Source: Altererythrobacter sp. ZODW24 (lineage in GTDB: Bacteria; Pseudomonadota; Alphaproteobacteria; Sphingomonadales; Sphingomonadaceae). From it: a stretch of 64,000 nucleotides of DNA. Below, piece after piece: positions 53,871-63,874 of the stretch. The first letter of the stretch is position 1. Each line of letters starts with the position of its first letter. Below the pieces are notes generated by a model, which saw only the letters and a program-made list of their open reading frames with translations, made no database searches and had not been told where the DNA came from. The translations under genes and the position numbers were made by a program. The stretch spans positions 2,136,001 through 2,200,000 of the forward strand of contig NZ_CP031155.1 in NCBI RefSeq assembly GCF_003344885.1, in the 5' to 3' direction.

Positions 53871-55127
53871 ATGAAATTTGCTTGGACAGCTATTGCCACT
53901 GCTTTGGTACTGGGATCACCAGCCTTGGCGCAAACCCCTGAAGAGACAGCCGCTGCCGCATTGGAGGCGGCGCCGGTCTGGGACGGTCATAATGACGTGC
54001 CTATCCAGCTCCGCGGCCGCTACCAAAACATGATCGCCGATTTCGATTTTGCAGATACGACAGACTCGGGTCCGGATCATCCCAATGGCCGCACTATGCA
54101 CACTGATCTGACGCGGCTCGAAACCGGCGCTGTGGGTGCGCAATTCTGGTCTGTCTATGTCAGTGCCAATCTGGATGAGCCCGAGGCAGTGGTTGCGACG
54201 GTTGAGCAGATCGATGTGACTCGCCGCCTGATCGCCAAATATCCCGATGAGCTGGCACTCGCGTTGAACTCTGCCGATGTTGAAAAGGCGTTGGCCGAAG
54301 GAAAGATCGCATCGCTGATTGGTATGGAAGGCGGGCATTCGATCGGCTCAAGCCTCGCCGTATTGCGGCAGATGTACGCCATCGGTGCGCGCTATATGAC
54401 GCTGACGCACTCCAAGAACACGCCATGGGCTGATAGCGCGACTGATGCGCCCGAACACAATGGATTGACCGATTTCGGCAAAGATCTGGTTCGGGAAATG
54501 AACCGCATGGGTATGCTGGTCGATCTAAGTCATGTCAGCGAGAAGACGATGATGGATGCATTGGATGTAACCAAAGCGCCGGTCATCTTTAGCCATTCAG
54601 GTGCCCGTGCCATCAATGGCCATGCGCGTAATGTGCCGGACAACGTACTCAGGCGGCTGCCAGAGAATGGCGGTATTGTGATGGTTGTGGGGTTGCCAGG
54701 CTTCCTGAGCGAAGCGACGCGGCAATGGTATGGCTCCTATCAGGCCGAGAAGGCCCGTCTTGAGGCGCTGTGGCAAGGCCAACCAGAATCAGTGGAAGCG
54801 GCATTGGAGGCGTGGGCTGAGGTAAATCCAGAACCAAAGGCAACCATTTCAGACATGGCAGATCATATTGATCAGGTTCGCAAGGTCGCTGGCGTCGCCA
54901 ACATCGGTATTGGCGGCGATTATGACGGCATGGCGACTGGACCTGTCGGAATGGAAGATGTCACCGGTTATCCGGCGCTGTTTATCGAACTTGCGCGGCG
55001 CGGATACTCTCAGTCTGATCTCGAAGCGATTTCGAACCGCAATATGATGCGCGTGCTCAAGCAGGCTGAGGCTGTTGCTGCCGCTCAGTCCGGCATGGTG
55101 CCAATCGAGACGCCAGTGCCGGAGTAA
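53871..55127 (+). CDS. Exported membrane dipeptidase (M19)
   Basis: A 418-residue zinc peptidase with a signal peptide (AWTAIATALVLGSPALAQ). The M19 motifs are VWDGHNDVPIQLRGRY (zinc His and Asp), LIGMEGGHSIG (bridging Glu), MTLTHSKNTPWADS and LVDLSHVSEKTM, and SHSGARAINGHARN; IGGDYDG is near the end. It cleaves dipeptides, including D-amino acid forms, in the periplasm. ATG at 53871 is the signal-peptide start. Confidence 0.93.
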   Translation: MKFAWTAIATALVLGSPALAQTPEETAAAALEAAPVWDGHNDVPIQLRGRYQNMIADFDFADTTDSGPDHPNGRTMHTDLTRLETGAVGAQFWSVYVSANLDEPEAVVATVEQIDVTRRLIAKYPDELALALNSADVEKALAEGKIASLIGMEGGHSIGSSLAVLRQMYAIGARYMTLTHSKNTPWADSATDAPEHNGLTDFGKDLVREMNRMGMLVDLSHVSEKTMMDALDVTKAPVIFSHSGARAINGHARNVPDNVLRRLPENGGIVMVVGLPGFLSEATRQWYGSYQAEKARLEALWQGQPESVEAALEAWAEVNPEPKATISDMADHIDQVRKVAGVANIGIGGDYDGMATGPVGMEDVTGYPALFIELARRGYSQSDLEAISNRNMMRVLKQAEAVAAAQSGMVPIETPVPE

Positions 55128-55133
55128 CGTGAA

Positions 55134-55343
55134 TTATTCTTCAGTCGCTGCTTCTACTTTGCCGCTGACTGTGGCCTCGCTTTCAACGTCGCCCTGCGTC
55201 AGCGCGCCAGTGATCCAGATGATCGAAAGCAATGCAATGGCGAGGAATAATCCTACGCCCAAAACCCAGCGCATCGTGCCTTGGCTTTCGCCGCCGCGCG
55301 CTTCGTCTGTTTCGATATGAACTTCGTCGCCGTGTTTTTCCAT
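55134..55343 (-). CDS. Small membrane protein of unknown function
   Basis: A 69-residue protein with one membrane segment (WVLGVGLFLAIALLSIIWITGAL) and polar, acidic ends. No family recognised. It converges on the dipeptidase gene with 6 bases between stop codons. A ribosome-site-like AGGGG lies upstream of the ATG at 55343. Confidence 0.6.
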   Translation of the reverse strand: MEKHGDEVHIETDEARGGESQGTMRWVLGVGLFLAIALLSIIWITGALTQGDVESEATVSGKVEAATEE

Positions 55344-55430
55344 GCGCCGGAACCCCTTTTTGAATCGCTTGTCTGACTATGGTGGACTTACGGTTGTAGC
55401 TGGGGTTTGTTCCGCATGGGGTGGCGGGCT

Positions 55431-56270
55431 TTAGTCGCGAAGCAGCTCGTTGATGCCCGTCTTTGATCGGGTTTGGGCGTCGACTGTCTTGACGATAACC
55501 GCGCAAGCAAGCGATGGCCCTGGCGTGCCATCAGGCAGGGGCTTGCCGGGCAACGCGCCGGGGACGACGACGCTATAAGGCGGAATATGACCCGTAACGA
55601 TCTCGCCAGTCTCGCGGTTCACGATCTTGGTCGATTGGGTGATGAATACGCCCATGGCCACGACGCTACCTTCGCCGACTTGCACGCCTTCAACGATCTC
55701 CGAGCGCGCTCCGATGAAGCAATTATCGCCGATGATCGTAGGGTTTGCTTGCATTGGTTCCAGCACGCCCCCGATGCCAGCACCGGCGGAGATATGGCAG
55801 TTTTTGCCGATCTGCGCGCAGCTGCCGATTGACGCCCAAGTGTCTACCATTGTCCCATCGTCCACGAATGCGCCAATGTTCACAAAACTAGGCATCAGGA
55901 CAACGCCGCGCCCGATATGGCTGCCGGAGCGGGCAACAGCGCCGGGTACAACGCGGAAGCCTGCTTCGCGGAAGCGGGCCTCATCCCAACCAGCAAATTT
56001 GGAAGGCACTTTGTCAAACGCAGGTGTGCCAGCGGACCCGTTTTCCATCACTTGATTGTCATTGAGGCGAAATGACAAGAGTACTGCCTTCTTAAGCCAT
56101 TGGTTTACCGTCCATCCGCCATTGCCATCTGGCTGGGCCACACGGGCGCTACCATTGTCCAACATAGCAAGCGCTTGACCCACGACTTCGGCCACATCAG
56201 TGCTCCCCTGTGTCACATTGTCGCGGTCTTCCCATGCGGATTCGATAGCGGCGGCAAGCTGGTCAGACAT
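55431..56270 (-). CDS. dapD: Tetrahydrodipicolinate N-succinyltransferase
   Basis: A 279-residue left-handed beta-helix acyltransferase that succinylates 2,3,4,5-tetrahydropyridine-2,6-dicarboxylate in lysine and diaminopimelate synthesis. The hexapeptide repeats ([36 protein letters not shown]) and the family N-terminus [15 protein letters not shown] are clear. The start is ATG at 56270; an in-frame GTG at 56276 is an alternative. Confidence 0.96.
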   Translation of the reverse strand: MSDQLAAAIESAWEDRDNVTQGSTDVAEVVGQALAMLDNGSARVAQPDGNGGWTVNQWLKKAVLLSFRLNDNQVMENGSAGTPAFDKVPSKFAGWDEARFREAGFRVVPGAVARSGSHIGRGVVLMPSFVNIGAFVDDGTMVDTWASIGSCAQIGKNCHISAGAGIGGVLEPMQANPTIIGDNCFIGARSEIVEGVQVGEGSVVAMGVFITQSTKIVNRETGEIVTGHIPPYSVVVPGALPGKPLPDGTPGPSLACAVIVKTVDAQTRSKTGINELLRD

Positions 56271-56405
56271 ATTCACGTAAACTCCGAGGGTGCAAAGGTG
56301 TTGTCAATTGCTGCTAGCCCGATGGCAGCGGGGCTACAAGTAGGGTCTGTTCAGCTTGGCGTTAAGGATTTGCATGTAAAGCCGGACGCAAGCTAGGGAC
56401 GCATT

Positions 56406-58829
56406 ATGGAAAAGATTGTCACGCCGCGCCCAGCGAGCTTTGGAGCGCGCTGGAAACTGAGTTCGGGTCTTGCAGCCTTGGTATTACTTTCGGGTTGTGG
56501 CGGAAGCGGCGGCGGGGCAGCGTCTACCCCTGCGCCAACGCCTCCTCCGGCTCCGAGCCCTACGCCGTCTCCTACCCCAACGCCGGCCCCCACTCCGACA
56601 CCGACGCCCAATCCGACCTTTACCGACACGGCAGAAACGCGCCGGACCAATGGCGTCAATTTTCATGAAGCTCTGGTGGCTTGGAATCTGGGGGCCACGG
56701 GCGCCGGTGAGACAATTGCTATCATTGATACCGGCATCGACATCGATAGTCCTGAATTCTCCGGGCGCATCTCCGCTGCTTCGGCCAATCTCGCGGACGC
56801 GAGTGGCACTGCCGATGCAGAAGATGATCACGGCACTAATGTCGCCTTGATCGCAGCAGGCGGCAAGGACGACACTGGCGTTGTTGGCATCGCCTTCAAC
56901 GCAAGCATTCTCGCTTTACGCGGCGACACGCCTGGCAGCTGCGCTACCGGGATCGATAGCGACGATCCGCTGGACGGGTGCACGTTCTCAGACACAGCAA
57001 TCGCTGATGGAGTTGACCGAGCCGTGCGCGAAGGTGCGACGGTGATCAATTTGTCCCTCGGCGGATCCGTCCCCAATGCAAATTTAAGGCGTGCGGTATC
57101 GGAGGCTGCGGCAGCGGGCATCGTGATCGTCGTCGCGGCCGGCAATGACGGCGACTCTACCGAAGCAGGTATCGATCCCGATCAACCCGATCCGTTTGGT
57201 GCGGGTCTACTTGGAGCCGGCGGCGCGAATGTGATTATTGCTGGTTCGGTCAACGATACCAGCGTCTTATCAGACTTTAGCAACCGGGCTGGTGATCTGG
57301 GCGCATCCTATCTTGCCGCTCGCGGCGAGCGGCTTTGTTGCGCTTATGAGGATGGCGTTCTCCAGACCGAGACTGACGAAAACGGGGACACCTTTATCTT
57401 CCTCTTTTCGGGTACTAGCTTCGCTGCGCCGCAGATTTCAGGCGCTGTGGCCTTGCTCGCTCAGGCATTTCCGAATTTGACCGGTGCGGAGATCGTAGAA
57501 ATCTTGCTCGATAGCGCCCGCGATGTTGGTGATGTCGGAACTGATGCTGTTTATGGCCGCGGTATCCTCGATATTCCGGCGGCTTTCGCGCCTGCGGGCA
57601 CCACATCAATTGCCGGCAGCAGCGTCGCGCTCCCGCTGGCAGACAATGCCGGGATGACTTCGGGCGCGATGGGCGACGCTGTGCAAAGCGCATCGGTCGA
57701 AACCGTCCTGCTAGATAAATATGGCCGGGCCTATGGCTATGACGTGGGCAAAACCTTGCGCGGTTCTGCGCCGCGTGAACGGCTGAATGGTGCGCTCGCT
57801 AGCCGTGGCCGGAGCCACTCGACAAGCAGCCCAACCGCTTCGCTGGCCTATACGATTACCGAAGGCACTCGGGGCGGCGGTGCCGATTGGGAACCGCAGC
57901 TACGACTTTCACAAGACGATGCCGAGGCGGCGCGCGTTCTCGCGGCTCGTGCGGCCTTCAAAATTGCGCCGAACATGCAAGTTGGCTTTGCCTTCCGGCA
58001 GGGTTCGGACGGACTTGTGGCTCAGCTGCAGGGACAAGATCGGCCAGCGTTCCTGATCGCATCATCGGCTTCGGGCGATGAAGGCTTCTTACGCGGAACT
58101 GACGTGTCATTCGCCCTTCGCCGCACAATCGGCGCGTGGGGTTTGACGCTCAGCGCCGAGAGCGGTGAAAGTTACTCCGGCAATGTTCTCAGCCGTGCTG
58201 ATTTAACCGGTGAGGAGCCTGCCAAGGCGAAGGTCAGCAGTTTCGGTGCAACAATTGACCGCGACTGGGGCGCGCTAGACGCTTCCTTCGGCGCGAGTTT
58301 GCTTTCTGAAGACACGACTGTACTTGGCGCACGTTTCCACGAGGCACTGGGCGCAGGTGGCGCGGATACGCTGTTCCTTGACGCGTCGATCGGCTGGGAT
58401 GTGGCACCTGGCTTGCGGCTGGGTGGAGCACTGCGCCAAGGCCATTCGCAAGCTCGCGGCGGCGGTACCATCGCTGACGGTTCCCAGTTTATCAGCCGTG
58501 CATGGTCGGTAGATCTGGAAAAACGCGGTGTGCTCAGCCGCTTTGATTCAATCGGATTGCGCATCTCGCAACCTTTGCGGGTTGAGAGCGGCGGGCTGAA
58601 CCTCGATCTGCCGGTCAGCTATGACTACGCAACCGAAAGCGCACAGTTCGGCATCAGCCGCTTGTCGCTGACCCCGCAAGGGCGCGAAATGATGGGCGAG
58701 ATAGCTTGGCGCGGGCCGTGGCTTGGCGGACAAGCTGCCGCCAGCATCTATTACCGCAAAGATCCTGGCCATTACGCGAGCCTGCCCGACGACCGGGGCG
58801 TTGCCTTGCGCTGGTCGAGCGACTTTTAG
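56406..58829 (+). CDS. Lipid-anchored subtilisin-type autotransporter protease
   Basis: An 807-residue protein. A lipobox (LVLLSGC, Cys31) is followed by a Pro/Thr/Ser repeat linker (residues 40-72) and an S8 peptidase domain (~80-395). The triad is D108 (AIIDTG), H142 (DDHGTN) and S338 (FSGTSFAAP), with N247 as oxyanion residue. From ~400 to 807 a linker and a beta-rich region, ending ALRWSSDF with terminal Phe, form an autotransporter-like barrel. This layout resembles NalP- and SphB1-type surface-lipidated autotransporter proteases, which trim other surface proteins; the adhesins in this window are candidate targets. Confidence 0.85.
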   Translation: MEKIVTPRPASFGARWKLSSGLAALVLLSGCGGSGGGAASTPAPTPPPAPSPTPSPTPTPAPTPTPTPNPTFTDTAETRRTNGVNFHEALVAWNLGATGAGETIAIIDTGIDIDSPEFSGRISAASANLADASGTADAEDDHGTNVALIAAGGKDDTGVVGIAFNASILALRGDTPGSCATGIDSDDPLDGCTFSDTAIADGVDRAVREGATVINLSLGGSVPNANLRRAVSEAAAAGIVIVVAAGNDGDSTEAGIDPDQPDPFGAGLLGAGGANVIIAGSVNDTSVLSDFSNRAGDLGASYLAARGERLCCAYEDGVLQTETDENGDTFIFLFSGTSFAAPQISGAVALLAQAFPNLTGAEIVEILLDSARDVGDVGTDAVYGRGILDIPAAFAPAGTTSIAGSSVALPLADNAGMTSGAMGDAVQSASVETVLLDKYGRAYGYDVGKTLRGSAPRERLNGALASRGRSHSTSSPTASLAYTITEGTRGGGADWEPQLRLSQDDAEAARVLAARAAFKIAPNMQVGFAFRQGSDGLVAQLQGQDRPAFLIASSASGDEGFLRGTDVSFALRRTIGAWGLTLSAESGESYSGNVLSRADLTGEEPAKAKVSSFGATIDRDWGALDASFGASLLSEDTTVLGARFHEALGAGGADTLFLDASIGWDVAPGLRLGGALRQGHSQARGGGTIADGSQFISRAWSVDLEKRGVLSRFDSIGLRISQPLRVESGGLNLDLPVSYDYATESAQFGISRLSLTPQGREMMGEIAWRGPWLGGQAAASIYYRKDPGHYASLPDDRGVALRWSSDF

Positions 58830-59890
58830 GCAGGCATTCCAGCCTTAAGCGCGAAGGCGTGGGCTGTTTGAACCAAAGGTATAACGCGCTCCGACATGGT
58901 CTTGGCGTGTGCGCTTGATGCCGTTCCATCAATCACGCGCTTCTTGATGCCTTGGATAATGCCGGCAAGCCGGAACAGATTATACGCGAAGTACCAGTCC
59001 ATTGGCGGTACGGGGAAGCCGGTGCGCTTCACATAGCGTTCGACCGCTTCGTCCATCGTCGGGATACCCATAGCGGCATGATCGAGCCCGCCAATTCCGG
59101 CGCGGCCGTCAGGCGGGTTCACCCAGTTGAGCATCAGATAGGCAAAGTCGGCAATCGGATCGCCAAGCGTCGACAGCTCCCAATCGAGCACAGCGATGAC
59201 CTTCGGTTCAGTCTTGTGGAAGATCATATTGTCGAGCCGGTAATCGCCATGCGCGATCGCCGAAGCGTGCTGCTCAGGAATAGTTGTCGGCAGCCATTCA
59301 ATCAGCCGGTCCATCTCGGGAATGGTTTCGGTTTCTGAGAGTCGGTATTGCTTGGTCCAGCGTGCGATTTGGCGGGCGCAGTAATTGTCGGGCTTGCCGA
59401 AATCACCCATGCCGATCGCGTTTGGATCGGTCATATGGAGATCGGCCATCGTATCGATCATGGCGTTGTAGATTTCGCGGCGCTCGTCCGGTGTCGAGGC
59501 TGGGAGCGAACCGTCCCAAAGGTTGCGCCCATCGGCGAGGTCCATGACGAAGAACATCGAGCCAAGGACTTCTGGGTCTTCACACAGGCCGTAAGCGCGC
59601 GGGACGGGGAAACCCGTCGGGTGCAGCGAAGCCATCGCTTTGTACTCGCGGTCGACTGCGTGAGCAGACGGGAGCAATTTGCCAAATGGCTGGCGGCGCA
59701 GGACGTAGGATTTGCTCGGTGTATCGACGCGGTAAGTCGGGTTGGACTGCCCGCCTTTGAATTTGGTCATCGAGATGGGACCTGCGAAGCCTTCGACGTT
59801 GGCATTCATCCACGCCGTCAGCTTCGCCTCGTCAAGGCGGTCCTGTTCCGGCACTTCGACAGTGCCGACCATTTCCTTCTCATAATCCAT
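58826..59890 (-). CDS. APH-like phosphotransferase family kinase
   Basis: A 354-residue aminoglycoside-phosphotransferase-fold kinase. The catalytic loop is AIAHGDYRLDNMIF and the metal segment is VLDWELSTLGDPIADFAYL; the ATP lysine region is KFKGGQSNPTYRVD. These features match the kinase half of ACAD10/11 and the bacterial LvaA-type kinases that phosphorylate 4-hydroxyacyl-CoAs. It is downstream of an ADH gene and an ACAD10/11-type acyl-CoA dehydrogenase on the same strand, which fits that role. Confidence 0.88.
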   Translation of the reverse strand: MDYEKEMVGTVEVPEQDRLDEAKLTAWMNANVEGFAGPISMTKFKGGQSNPTYRVDTPSKSYVLRRQPFGKLLPSAHAVDREYKAMASLHPTGFPVPRAYGLCEDPEVLGSMFFVMDLADGRNLWDGSLPASTPDERREIYNAMIDTMADLHMTDPNAIGMGDFGKPDNYCARQIARWTKQYRLSETETIPEMDRLIEWLPTTIPEQHASAIAHGDYRLDNMIFHKTEPKVIAVLDWELSTLGDPIADFAYLMLNWVNPPDGRAGIGGLDHAAMGIPTMDEAVERYVKRTGFPVPPMDWYFAYNLFRLAGIIQGIKKRVIDGTASSAHAKTMSERVIPLVQTAHAFALKAGMPA

Positions 59891-59899
59891 TTTACGTCC

Positions 59900-60985
59900 T
59901 TATTGCTCGAACATGATGACGGAGCGGGCGCTATGGCCGCCCCGCATCTTTTCAAAGCCGTCGTTGATTTCACCGAGCGAAATACGCTCTGCGATGATTG
60001 TGTCGAGGTCGAGCATGCCGCGCATGTAGAAGTCGACCAGGCGGGGCAAATCGACCGGGAAACGGTTCATGCCCATTATAGCGCCTTGCAGTTTTTTACC
60101 GCCAAGCAGATCCATGGCACCGAGCCCGACTTTACAATCGAGCGGCATCATGCCGAGGATCGTCGCCGTTCCGCCGCGCTTGAGTATCTTCACCGCGAGG
60201 TCAGCAGAAGCCTGCCGTCCGACCGCTTCGATAGCGTGGTCGACCCCGCCGGATGTCATATCTACGATCTGGCCAGCGGCATCATCGGCCAGCGCGTCAA
60301 CTACATCAGTTGCGCCCAGAACTTTCGCCAACTCGCGCTTCTCCGGCATAGGATCGGCGGCAATAATCCGCCCTGCGCCAGCAATTTTCGCTGCGTTGAC
60401 AGCCGCAAGGCCGACCCCGCCGCAGCCGATAACCGCGACAGTTTCGCCCGGCACCAGCTTGCATGCGTTGAAAATAGCGCCTGCGCCGGTCGTAACTGCG
60501 CAGCCTATTACAGCGGCCCGGTCGAGCGGCATGTCCTTGTCGATAGCGACACAGGCATGTTCGTGGATCAACATCTGTTCGGCGAAGGCCGACAGGTTGA
60601 GCATCTGGTTTACCGTCTGGTCGCCGCGGGTGAGGCGCGGAGCCTCACCCTTGGCGCGGCGGGTTTCTCCGCTAACGCATAGCGCCATGCGGCCCGTGAC
60701 GCAGAATTGGCAATGGCCGCAAAATGCCGAAAGACAGGTCACAACGTGATCGCCCGGCTTAACCGTGCGGACCTCGCTGCCGACCTGCTCCACCACGCCC
60801 GCCGCTTCGTGCCCGGGCACGGCGGGGACGGGGTGGGGATAGGCACCGTCGATGAAGTGGAGGTCCGAATGGCACAATCCGCAGGCGGATGTCCGGATCA
60901 GAACTTCGTGGGGGCCGGGCTTGGCGATAGAAATATCGTCAATAACCAGCGGTTTCCCCACTTCTTCGATAATTGCAGCCTTCAT
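59900..60985 (-). CDS. Zinc-dependent alcohol dehydrogenase (class III-like)
   Basis: A 361-residue medium-chain dehydrogenase. The catalytic zinc site is seen in CGLCHSDLHF and GHEAAGVVEQVG, the structural zinc in AFCGHCQFCVTGRMALC, and the NAD site in VAVIGCGGVGLAAVNAAKIAG. It would oxidise a hydroxyl group of an intermediate. It lies 12 bases after the acyl-CoA dehydrogenase gene and 9 bases before the kinase gene, so all three are likely one operon. Confidence 0.9.
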   Translation of the reverse strand: MKAAIIEEVGKPLVIDDISIAKPGPHEVLIRTSACGLCHSDLHFIDGAYPHPVPAVPGHEAAGVVEQVGSEVRTVKPGDHVVTCLSAFCGHCQFCVTGRMALCVSGETRRAKGEAPRLTRGDQTVNQMLNLSAFAEQMLIHEHACVAIDKDMPLDRAAVIGCAVTTGAGAIFNACKLVPGETVAVIGCGGVGLAAVNAAKIAGAGRIIAADPMPEKRELAKVLGATDVVDALADDAAGQIVDMTSGGVDHAIEAVGRQASADLAVKILKRGGTATILGMMPLDCKVGLGAMDLLGGKKLQGAIMGMNRFPVDLPRLVDFYMRGMLDLDTIIAERISLGEINDGFEKMRGGHSARSVIMFEQ

Positions 60986-60997
60986 GCGCCGGTTTCC

Positions 60998-62293
60998 TTA
61001 GCGTGTTGCGCCAATGTCGCCGGAGCTCATCGACTGAGTTGGGGCCGCGCCGCCATCGGGTGCATGGCGAGCGAATTCGATACGGGCGATGGCGCGGTTA
61101 TGCACTTCGTCCGGACCATCCGCGAGCCGCAGCGTTCGTTGGTGAGCGTAGGCGCTGGCAAGCCCGTAATCATCCGATACGCCGCCGCCGCCATGGGCCT
61201 GAATAGCATCGTCGATGATTTTCAGAGCCATGTTCGGCGCCTGCACCTTGATCATAGCGATCTCGAGTGCAGCAGCCTTGTTGCCGACCTTGTCCATCAT
61301 ATCCGCCGCCTTGAGGCAAAGCAGGCGGGTCATTTCGATGTTGGTCCGCGCTTCTGCAATGCGCTGTTCCCAAATGGAGTGCTTGTAGATCGGCTTGCCG
61401 AACGCAACACGTGACTGCAGGCGGCGGCCCATCTTCGCAATCGCTTCTTCGGCGACGCCGATGGTGCGCATGCAGTGATGGATACGGCCAGGGCCGAGGC
61501 GGCCCTGCGCGATCTCGAAGCCGCGGCCTTCGCCGAGCAACATCGCATTGGCTGGAACGCGGACGTCCTTGAGCGAGATTTCCATATGGCCGTGGGGTGC
61601 ATCGTCATACCCGAAGACTGGAAGGTGACGTTCGATAGTCACGCCTTCAGCGTCTAGCGGCATCAGGATCATGCTCTGCTGCTGGTGACGGTTGGCCTCA
61701 AAATCGGTCTTGCCCATCAGGATCGAGATCTTGCAACGCGGATCGCCTGCGCCGGACGACCACCACTTGCGGCCGTTGATCACATATTCGTCACCGTCAC
61801 GGACAATGGCGGTTTCGATATTGGTTGCGTCGGAGGATGCAACGTCAGGTTCGGTCATCAGGAAGGCGGAGCGAATCTCACCGTTCATCAGCGGAGCGAG
61901 GTACTGATCCTTCTGCTCGCGTGTGCCGTAGCGGTGGAACACTTCCATATTGCCGGTGTCGGGGGCGGAGCAGTTGAACACCTCACTTGCCCAACCAAGA
62001 CGGCCCATTTCTTCGGCGCACAACGCATATTCGAGATTGGAAAGCTCGGGGCCTTCGAATTCGAACGTATCATCGACATGGGTGCGGCCGAACTGCGGCG
62101 GCATGAACAGGTTCCAGATGCCCTGGGCCTTGGCCTTGGCCTTCACTTCTTCGATGATCGGGATCACTTTCCAGCGATCACCCTCGGCGTCCTGCGCCTT
62201 GTAGACATCCATATTCGGGCGGACGTTTGTTTCAATAAAGTCGCGTACGCGATCGCGCCAATGTGTCTGGCGTTCTGTGAGATCAAAATCCAT
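60998..62293 (-). CDS. ACAD10/11-type acyl-CoA dehydrogenase
   Basis: A 431-residue acyl-CoA dehydrogenase with a long N-terminus. [20 protein letters not shown] is the FAD segment, and the C-terminus carries [20 protein letters not shown] and [20 protein letters not shown], which is the pattern of the ACAD10/11 group rather than of ordinary fatty acyl-CoA dehydrogenases. In that group the enzyme acts on 4-phospho-acyl-CoAs made by the neighbouring kinase. Co-location with the kinase supports this. Confidence 0.88.
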   Translation of the reverse strand: MDFDLTERQTHWRDRVRDFIETNVRPNMDVYKAQDAEGDRWKVIPIIEEVKAKAKAQGIWNLFMPPQFGRTHVDDTFEFEGPELSNLEYALCAEEMGRLGWASEVFNCSAPDTGNMEVFHRYGTREQKDQYLAPLMNGEIRSAFLMTEPDVASSDATNIETAIVRDGDEYVINGRKWWSSGAGDPRCKISILMGKTDFEANRHQQQSMILMPLDAEGVTIERHLPVFGYDDAPHGHMEISLKDVRVPANAMLLGEGRGFEIAQGRLGPGRIHHCMRTIGVAEEAIAKMGRRLQSRVAFGKPIYKHSIWEQRIAEARTNIEMTRLLCLKAADMMDKVGNKAAALEIAMIKVQAPNMALKIIDDAIQAHGGGGVSDDYGLASAYAHQRTLRLADGPDEVHNRAIARIEFARHAPDGGAAPTQSMSSGDIGATR

Positions 62294-62428
62294 GGATTAG
62301 GCGTCCTTCTTGAAAATTTGGCTTCTTGAAAAGTTCGAACTGGAATCTGCGATTCCCTTGAATACAACCGTGGCAGAGCACAGCACTATCGCCAAGGGGC
62401 AATTTAATCGACCGGTTAAGAAGCGCGT

Positions 62429-63874
62429 TTAAGGAGCGCTCCCGGGGCCGTCGGGATTGGCACGGACTGCGCTATTCATCGCTGCGACGCGCGCCTCATG
62501 ATCTGCCCTGTTGATAGGGAAGCGGCCGAGCCAATATGCTGCAATCAGGGCTAGCGCCAGCGACGCGCCGCCATATAGAAACACGACTGTACTGATTACA
62601 TCTGCGGGCACACTGCCGGGACTGGCGTCCGTGGAAAGCTGGGAAGCGGAGATAATCTGGCCGGTCATAAAGATACCAAATCCAGTCGCGCATTTTTGTA
62701 CAAGCCAATTGCCCGAGTAGAACGCGCCTTCGCTGCGGCGGCCGGTGCGTTCTTCAAATGCCTCGACGATTTCAGCGATCATGGAGGATGCAGAGATCAT
62801 CACAACTACACCAAACATGTTGGCGAAGATCAGAAAGCCATAGAGGCCGACTGTCGATTCTGTCGTTCCGGGCTCCGGCCAAAAACCGCTCAGCAAAAGC
62901 ACATAGGGAAGGAAGCCAATCAGCAGAGCCAGGATCGCCGCGATTGCTGCGCTCATCGGCTTTCCGAACCGGCGGTGCATCGGGCCGACTACAAAAAACA
63001 TCATCACCACACTGACGAACAGAACAACCGGATAGGCCATGAGGGCTGTGCTGTTGAACTGCCAGACAAACAGGTTGAGATAGTTGGAAATAGAGAAGGT
63101 CATCCCCTGACTGATATAGGCTGCCAAGCCTCCTGCTGCGAAGATCAGAAAGGCTTTCTCGGAAAAGGCTTCCCGGATTTCCGAAAAGGCGCCTGTGATG
63201 CTGAAGGGTTCAGGCTTGGTCGCCGGAAGATGGGCGACAAGCTTGTGTTGTCCCATTGCCGATCCGATTACCGATATCGCCATCAGTGCCGCGCCAAATA
63301 TGCCGAAAGCCACATAGCCGTCCTGCTGAAGCAACCCCTCCGGACCCGGCATGAAGACTGTGTAGGCGAGGACCATCATCGACAATCCGCCCATCCATCC
63401 GAACAGGTAACGATAACGGAACAAGGTTGTCCGCTCGTCATAATCCGCGGTGATTTCTGGCACCAGTGACACAGAGGGGACCTCGCAAGCAGACAGCAGC
63501 ATACGAACGACAATCGCGATGCCCAACAGGCCCAGGAAACTTGGAGGTTCGCCGCCTGGGGGAGACCAAAGGATGACCCAAGCTAGGGCTAGCGGGATCG
63601 GAGCCGCGTAGAGCCACGGCAAGCGGCGGCCCCAGCGTGTGTATGTTCGGTCGGAAAGATTGCCGAGGATCGGATCGATTACCGCATCTGCAAGTAAGGC
63701 GAGCAGCAAGGCGAGACTGACGAGTCCCGCGTCCATACCGAGCACCTGGTTGTAAAAAATCAGCAGAAAGAAGGAAAAGCCGGTGTCCTTCACCCCAAAT
63801 GCGACGGCACCAAAGCCGTGAATGATTTTGAGCCTCATCGGCAGTGGGCCGGTGCGCAAGGCCTTGGTGCTCAT
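62429..63874 (-). CDS. GPH-family MFS transporter
   Basis: A 481-residue protein with about twelve membrane segments. It resembles the glycoside-pentoside-hexuronide group: KDTGFSFFLLIFYNQVLGMD, DAVIDPILGNLSDRTYTRWG (motif A variant with NLSDRT). It probably imports a sugar or organic acid with a cation. I start at ATG 63874, overlapping the upstream SDR stop (TGATG). An in-frame ATG at 63937 would add 21 residues within the SDR gene. Transcription with the SDR gene is probable. Confidence 0.88.
   Translation of the reverse strand: MSTKALRTGPLPMRLKIIHGFGAVAFGVKDTGFSFFLLIFYNQVLGMDAGLVSLALLLALLADAVIDPILGNLSDRTYTRWGRRLPWLYAAPIPLALAWVILWSPPGGEPPSFLGLLGIAIVVRMLLSACEVPSVSLVPEITADYDERTTLFRYRYLFGWMGGLSMMVLAYTVFMPGPEGLLQQDGYVAFGIFGAALMAISVIGSAMGQHKLVAHLPATKPEPFSITGAFSEIREAFSEKAFLIFAAGGLAAYISQGMTFSISNYLNLFVWQFNSTALMAYPVVLFVSVVMMFFVVGPMHRRFGKPMSAAIAAILALLIGFLPYVLLLSGFWPEPGTTESTVGLYGFLIFANMFGVVVMISASSMIAEIVEAFEERTGRRSEGAFYSGNWLVQKCATGFGIFMTGQIISASQLSTDASPGSVPADVISTVVFLYGGASLALALIAAYWLGRFPINRADHEARVAAMNSAVRANPDGPGSAP

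Noticed and set aside
59348-60682. Long open frame on the plus strand opposite the ADH and kinase genes
   Set aside because: The minus strand carries intact catalytic motifs of both enzymes; the opposite frame has none.
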